DNA from: Cryomorphaceae bacterium 1068
GTDB taxonomy: Bacteria > Bacteroidota > Bacteroidia > Flavobacteriales_D > Cryomorphaceae
NCBI GenBank assembly: GCA_027214385.1
Contig: JAPVXR010000005.1
Span: forward strand, 146,523-210,522
Reading direction: 5' to 3'
DNA length: 64,000 bases
The position numbers and the translations under genes are program-made. Of this stretch, positions 61,574 through 64,000 are shown in pieces. The notes beneath the pieces were generated by a model. That model saw only the letters and a list, made by a program, of their open reading frames with translations, was not told the origin of the DNA and made no database searches. Numbering within the stretch: position 1 is the stretch's first letter; each line of letters opens with the position of its first letter.

Positions 61574-63376
61574 ATGCTCAAACGAAAGACATATCATCTG
61601 TTTGTAGCACTGCTCTTTCTGAGTAACTACTCCATTGGCTTAGATTCTGATTCTATAAGCTCAACGGATTCACCTAGAGACAGTCTAAGAAACCTAATCG
61701 CAATTGAAACAGATGCTAGAACCAAAAGCGTCTTGTATTTGAAGCTCGCCAATACCTATAAGGCCAACAATTCGGAAGATGGTATTGCTCCTGCAAGACG
61801 TGGGGTTGAGCTAGCGAGAAAGGCGGATTACCCAATTGGCATTGCAGAAAATTACGCCGTGTTGGGAGATTTATTCGTTTCCATGAACCAATTGGATAGT
61901 GCACGCGTAAGTTATCAAGAAGCAGGGTCTGTCTACAAAGACCTGGGGCGATGGTTTGATTGTGCTCAAGTGACAATGATAATAGGGAATATCCTTCTTG
62001 CACAGAATAAATATGTAGAAGCACAGAAAACATACTTAGAGGCTCTAGAAATCGCGGAAAAACAAAGCTTATCGCTAATAGAGGCCCATCTTAACAACAA
62101 TCTAGGTGTTCTATACATGGACATTGAAGATTACGATGATGCTAAGAATTACTCCCAAAAGGCAATACAAGGATTCATTAAAGAGGGGGATTTGATCAAT
62201 GCAAACTTAGCAAGGGCTAATGTTTATCAAATTCTGGTTACAGAAGGAGAATACGATAAGGCGATAGATGGCTTTTTGGATATTGTGAATTTCTTCTTGA
62301 AAGAGAAGAACTGGGAACACGTGGCATACGGCTACAACGAAGTTGCATCCATTCATTATGAGCGAAAGGACTATTTGGACGCTGAAGAATTTGCAGGCCT
62401 CGCTTTGACAACTGTAGAAAAGAATCTAGACTATTTTGAAGGGCCTTCCTCTTATTACCGAGCTGAGATTTATACCACGTTGGCAAAAATCTTTAACAGT
62501 CAAGGCAAGGAAAGCGACGCAATGAAATTTGCACGTGCGGGATATTCGATTTCGGTGCAAAACTCCTACTCAAAAAACGCCTATGAATGTGCCGAGATTC
62601 TTTTCAATATTCTTTCCCTTTCTGTCCGGAAGGATTCAGCGCTGTATTATGGAAAGGCTTACATAGAGTCATACAAGACTTTTGAAAGGGATAGAGACGT
62701 AAAGCAAATCACTCAGCTAAAGATGCAGAGGGAGTTTGACGAAGCTGAACGAAAACGCGAAGTAGCAATAGTCAAGAAACAAGCTGCTGCAGATCGTCGA
62801 GAGCTCATATATATAGGAGCGTTAATCATTACACTTCTATTGGTCACGGTCCTCGTTTTTCGGTATAAAAATCAAAAGATTAAAACGGATCGAGCTAATT
62901 TATTGAGAGATAAACTAGAACTTGAGAAGGAAAGCCTTGGTCAAAAATTGAGGTACAAGAATAAAGAGCTAGCAACAAATATGATGTATCTACTCGAGAA
63001 GAATGAGTTTATAGGTTCTATCACCAATAAGTTGATAGACATGAGGTCTCGGGCAAAGAAGGAAAATCAAGATTTCGTTCAAGAAATCATCATAGAGTTG
63101 AAAAGGAACTCCTCACAGAAGATTTGGGAAGAGTTTGAAATGAGGTTTAAAGAAGTTCATGCTGATTTTTATCAATCTTTAATGGACAAGTATCCCGACC
63201 TCACTCCGAACGAAGTTCGCCTTTCAGCTTTCTTGAGATTGAATATGTCAACGAAGGAGATATCAGCCATTACCCACCAATCGGTAAAAAGCATCAACAT
63301 GGCCCGTTTCCGCTTGCGAAAAAAGATTGGAATTGATCGCGATGAGAACCTTATTTCGTTTCTGACTCAGCTCTGA
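61574..63376 (+). CDS. TPR-transmembrane-HTH regulator, paralogue of the 52.1-kb gene
   Basis: 600 residues. Signal/anchor (TYHLFVALLFLSNYSIGL), about six to seven TPRs (~45-375; 'QNKYVEAQKTYLEALEIAEK', 'EDYDDAKNYSQKAIQGF'), one membrane helix (ELIYIGALIITLLLVTVLVF, ~412-432), coiled coil (~440-480) and LuxR-like HTH ('EVRLSAFLRLNMSTKEISAI' then 'SINMARFRLRKKIGID'). It matches the 52105 gene in length, order and HTH wording. It diverges from the ECF sigma gene by 273 bp, so it could regulate that operon. ATG at 61574; the frame extends to 61532. Confidence 0.88.
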   Translation: MLKRKTYHLFVALLFLSNYSIGLDSDSISSTDSPRDSLRNLIAIETDARTKSVLYLKLANTYKANNSEDGIAPARRGVELARKADYPIGIAENYAVLGDLFVSMNQLDSARVSYQEAGSVYKDLGRWFDCAQVTMIIGNILLAQNKYVEAQKTYLEALEIAEKQSLSLIEAHLNNNLGVLYMDIEDYDDAKNYSQKAIQGFIKEGDLINANLARANVYQILVTEGEYDKAIDGFLDIVNFFLKEKNWEHVAYGYNEVASIHYERKDYLDAEEFAGLALTTVEKNLDYFEGPSSYYRAEIYTTLAKIFNSQGKESDAMKFARAGYSISVQNSYSKNAYECAEILFNILSLSVRKDSALYYGKAYIESYKTFERDRDVKQITQLKMQREFDEAERKREVAIVKKQAAADRRELIYIGALIITLLLVTVLVFRYKNQKIKTDRANLLRDKLELEKESLGQKLRYKNKELATNMMYLLEKNEFIGSITNKLIDMRSRAKKENQDFVQEIIIELKRNSSQKIWEEFEMRFKEVHADFYQSLMDKYPDLTPNEVRLSAFLRLNMSTKEISAITHQSVKSINMARFRLRKKIGIDRDENLISFLTQL

Positions 63377-63602
63377 GTTACTTTTTCCTTTCATCTCGAA
63401 GTGTGTTAAAATCATCTGATAGACAGTTGATTGAGTTCTGTTGTAGTAATGTTGTTTCCGCTATTTATTGGTTGTAGTATCCAAGTGATCGCGAAATTTT
63501 TGATTGACCATCTCCTCCCTCTACATTCGGCAAAGTTCAATTCGATTGTTCGGTATGAACGACTTGTTCAAATCAAATCATTTTAAACCAAATCAAAACA
63601 AA

Positions 63603-64000
63603 ATGAAAAAGCTTTACTCGATTATTGCCATTTTATTTTTCGCCGTCTCGGTGTTGCAAGGTCAATCAACTCTGACCATAAATGTGGCGGACAGCGAAAC
63701 AAGTCTTCCAATTGAAGGCGCTACGGTTCAATCTTCATCATTTTCCGGCCAAACGGACGCAAGTGGAAAGCTTGTGCTAAATAATATAGCTGATGGTTCA
63801 TACAGTTATACGGTTTCGGCAGATTGTTTCATTGCAGGAAGTAACAGTGTAACGGTAGCTGGAAGCGATGTCGATAGTGATACTGATCTCGATCCTGAGA
63901 CTACCAACAACGTATTCTTCTTCGTTGGTTCACCATTTACTCTTTCTGGAGCTACGGTAAACCTAACGGGTCCAAACGGATACAATGAGTCAATCGTAAC
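63603..64000 (+). CDS. Secreted beta-sandwich protein, start of gene (runs off window)
   Basis: Partial: 132 codons from the ATG at 63603 to the window end with no stop. Signal peptide (KKLYSIIAILFFAVSVLQGQ). The mature part 'LTINVADSETSLPIEGATVQSSSFSGQTDASGKLVLNNIADGSYSYTVSADCF' in pieces is a carboxypeptidase-regulatory-like (transthyretin-like) domain, and a second similar stretch begins 'GSPFTLSGATVNLTGPNG'. Likely a surface protein with repeated CarboxypepD_reg-type or prealbumin-like modules; a T9SS tail would be expected beyond the window. Confidence 0.75.
   Translation, partial: MKKLYSIIAILFFAVSVLQGQSTLTINVADSETSLPIEGATVQSSSFSGQTDASGKLVLNNIADGSYSYTVSADCFIAGSNSVTVAGSDVDSDTDLDPETTNNVFFFVGSPFTLSGATVNLTGPNGYNESIV

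Overview
The window is a chromosomal stretch of a marine-type Bacteroidota, most likely order Flavobacteriales. Evidence: many secreted proteins end in the ~80-residue Por/T9SS type A sorting domain (FPNP...G.Y.. pattern); lipoproteins are common; several genes are preceded by the Bacteroidota -7 box TAnnTTTG; Shine-Dalgarno signals are weak; TTG/GTG starts are frequent; and families typical of the phylum are present (PUR-like DUF3276, DUF5683, DUF6503, WbqC, long LepB, Smr-less MutS2, FAS1 and choice-of-anchor L proteins). No rRNA, phage, transposase or CRISPR array is visible. One tRNA (Arg-ACG) is present.

Layout. 0-5.6 kb: two large T9SS cargo proteins and a membrane coiled-coil protein, all on the minus strand. 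5.6-10.8 kb: a plus-strand run of glycosyltransferase, flippase-like membrane protein, MutS2, an acidic small protein and a DUF6503 lipoprotein. 10.8-11.4 kb: a gene-free block of four related repeat units, then tRNA-Arg. 11.5-20.7 kb: minus-strand genes, including a carboxylase-SGNH lipase-outer membrane protein chain and a tightly overlapping series MBL hydrolase-parA-parB-DUF5683-dapB-lepB-WbqC. 20.8-29.8 kb: housekeeping genes (FMN reductase, PUR protein, ABC exporter, nusB-DUF1573-yajC-coaE), a secreted endonuclease I and a DnaQ exonuclease fused to a degenerate GIY-YIG region. 30.3-31.0 kb: 720 bp without a protein gene but with a good promoter, many nested hairpins and a strong 3' stem, a candidate structured RNA. 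31-44.6 kb: PhoH, peptidyl-prolyl isomerases, MsrB, DEAD helicase, YaaA, a KdsC-like phosphatase, acyltransferases, a T9SS esterase and a WYL regulator.

44.8-64 kb is the more unusual part. It holds a 1281-residue secreted protein joining FG-GAP repeats to a complete vanadium haloperoxidase/PAP2 signature, an SF1 helicase with a probable Vsr-like nuclease tail, and a TPR-rich island. In that island two paralogous TPR-transmembrane-HTH regulators (52.1 and 61.6 kb) flank a translationally coupled operon of ECF sigma factor, membrane anti-sigma-like TPR protein and membrane TPR-CHAT protease, with a second small TPR/TonB-like pair beside it.

The sigma/anti-sigma/TPR-CHAT operon is my best candidate for an underdescribed system: a caspase-like protease encoded with the sigma factor it may release, recalling the TPR-CHAT/Csx30/sigma logic of type III-E CRISPR but with no CRISPR here. 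The 30.5-30.9 kb RNA candidate is second. Family calls were made by reading the proteins, with no database search.
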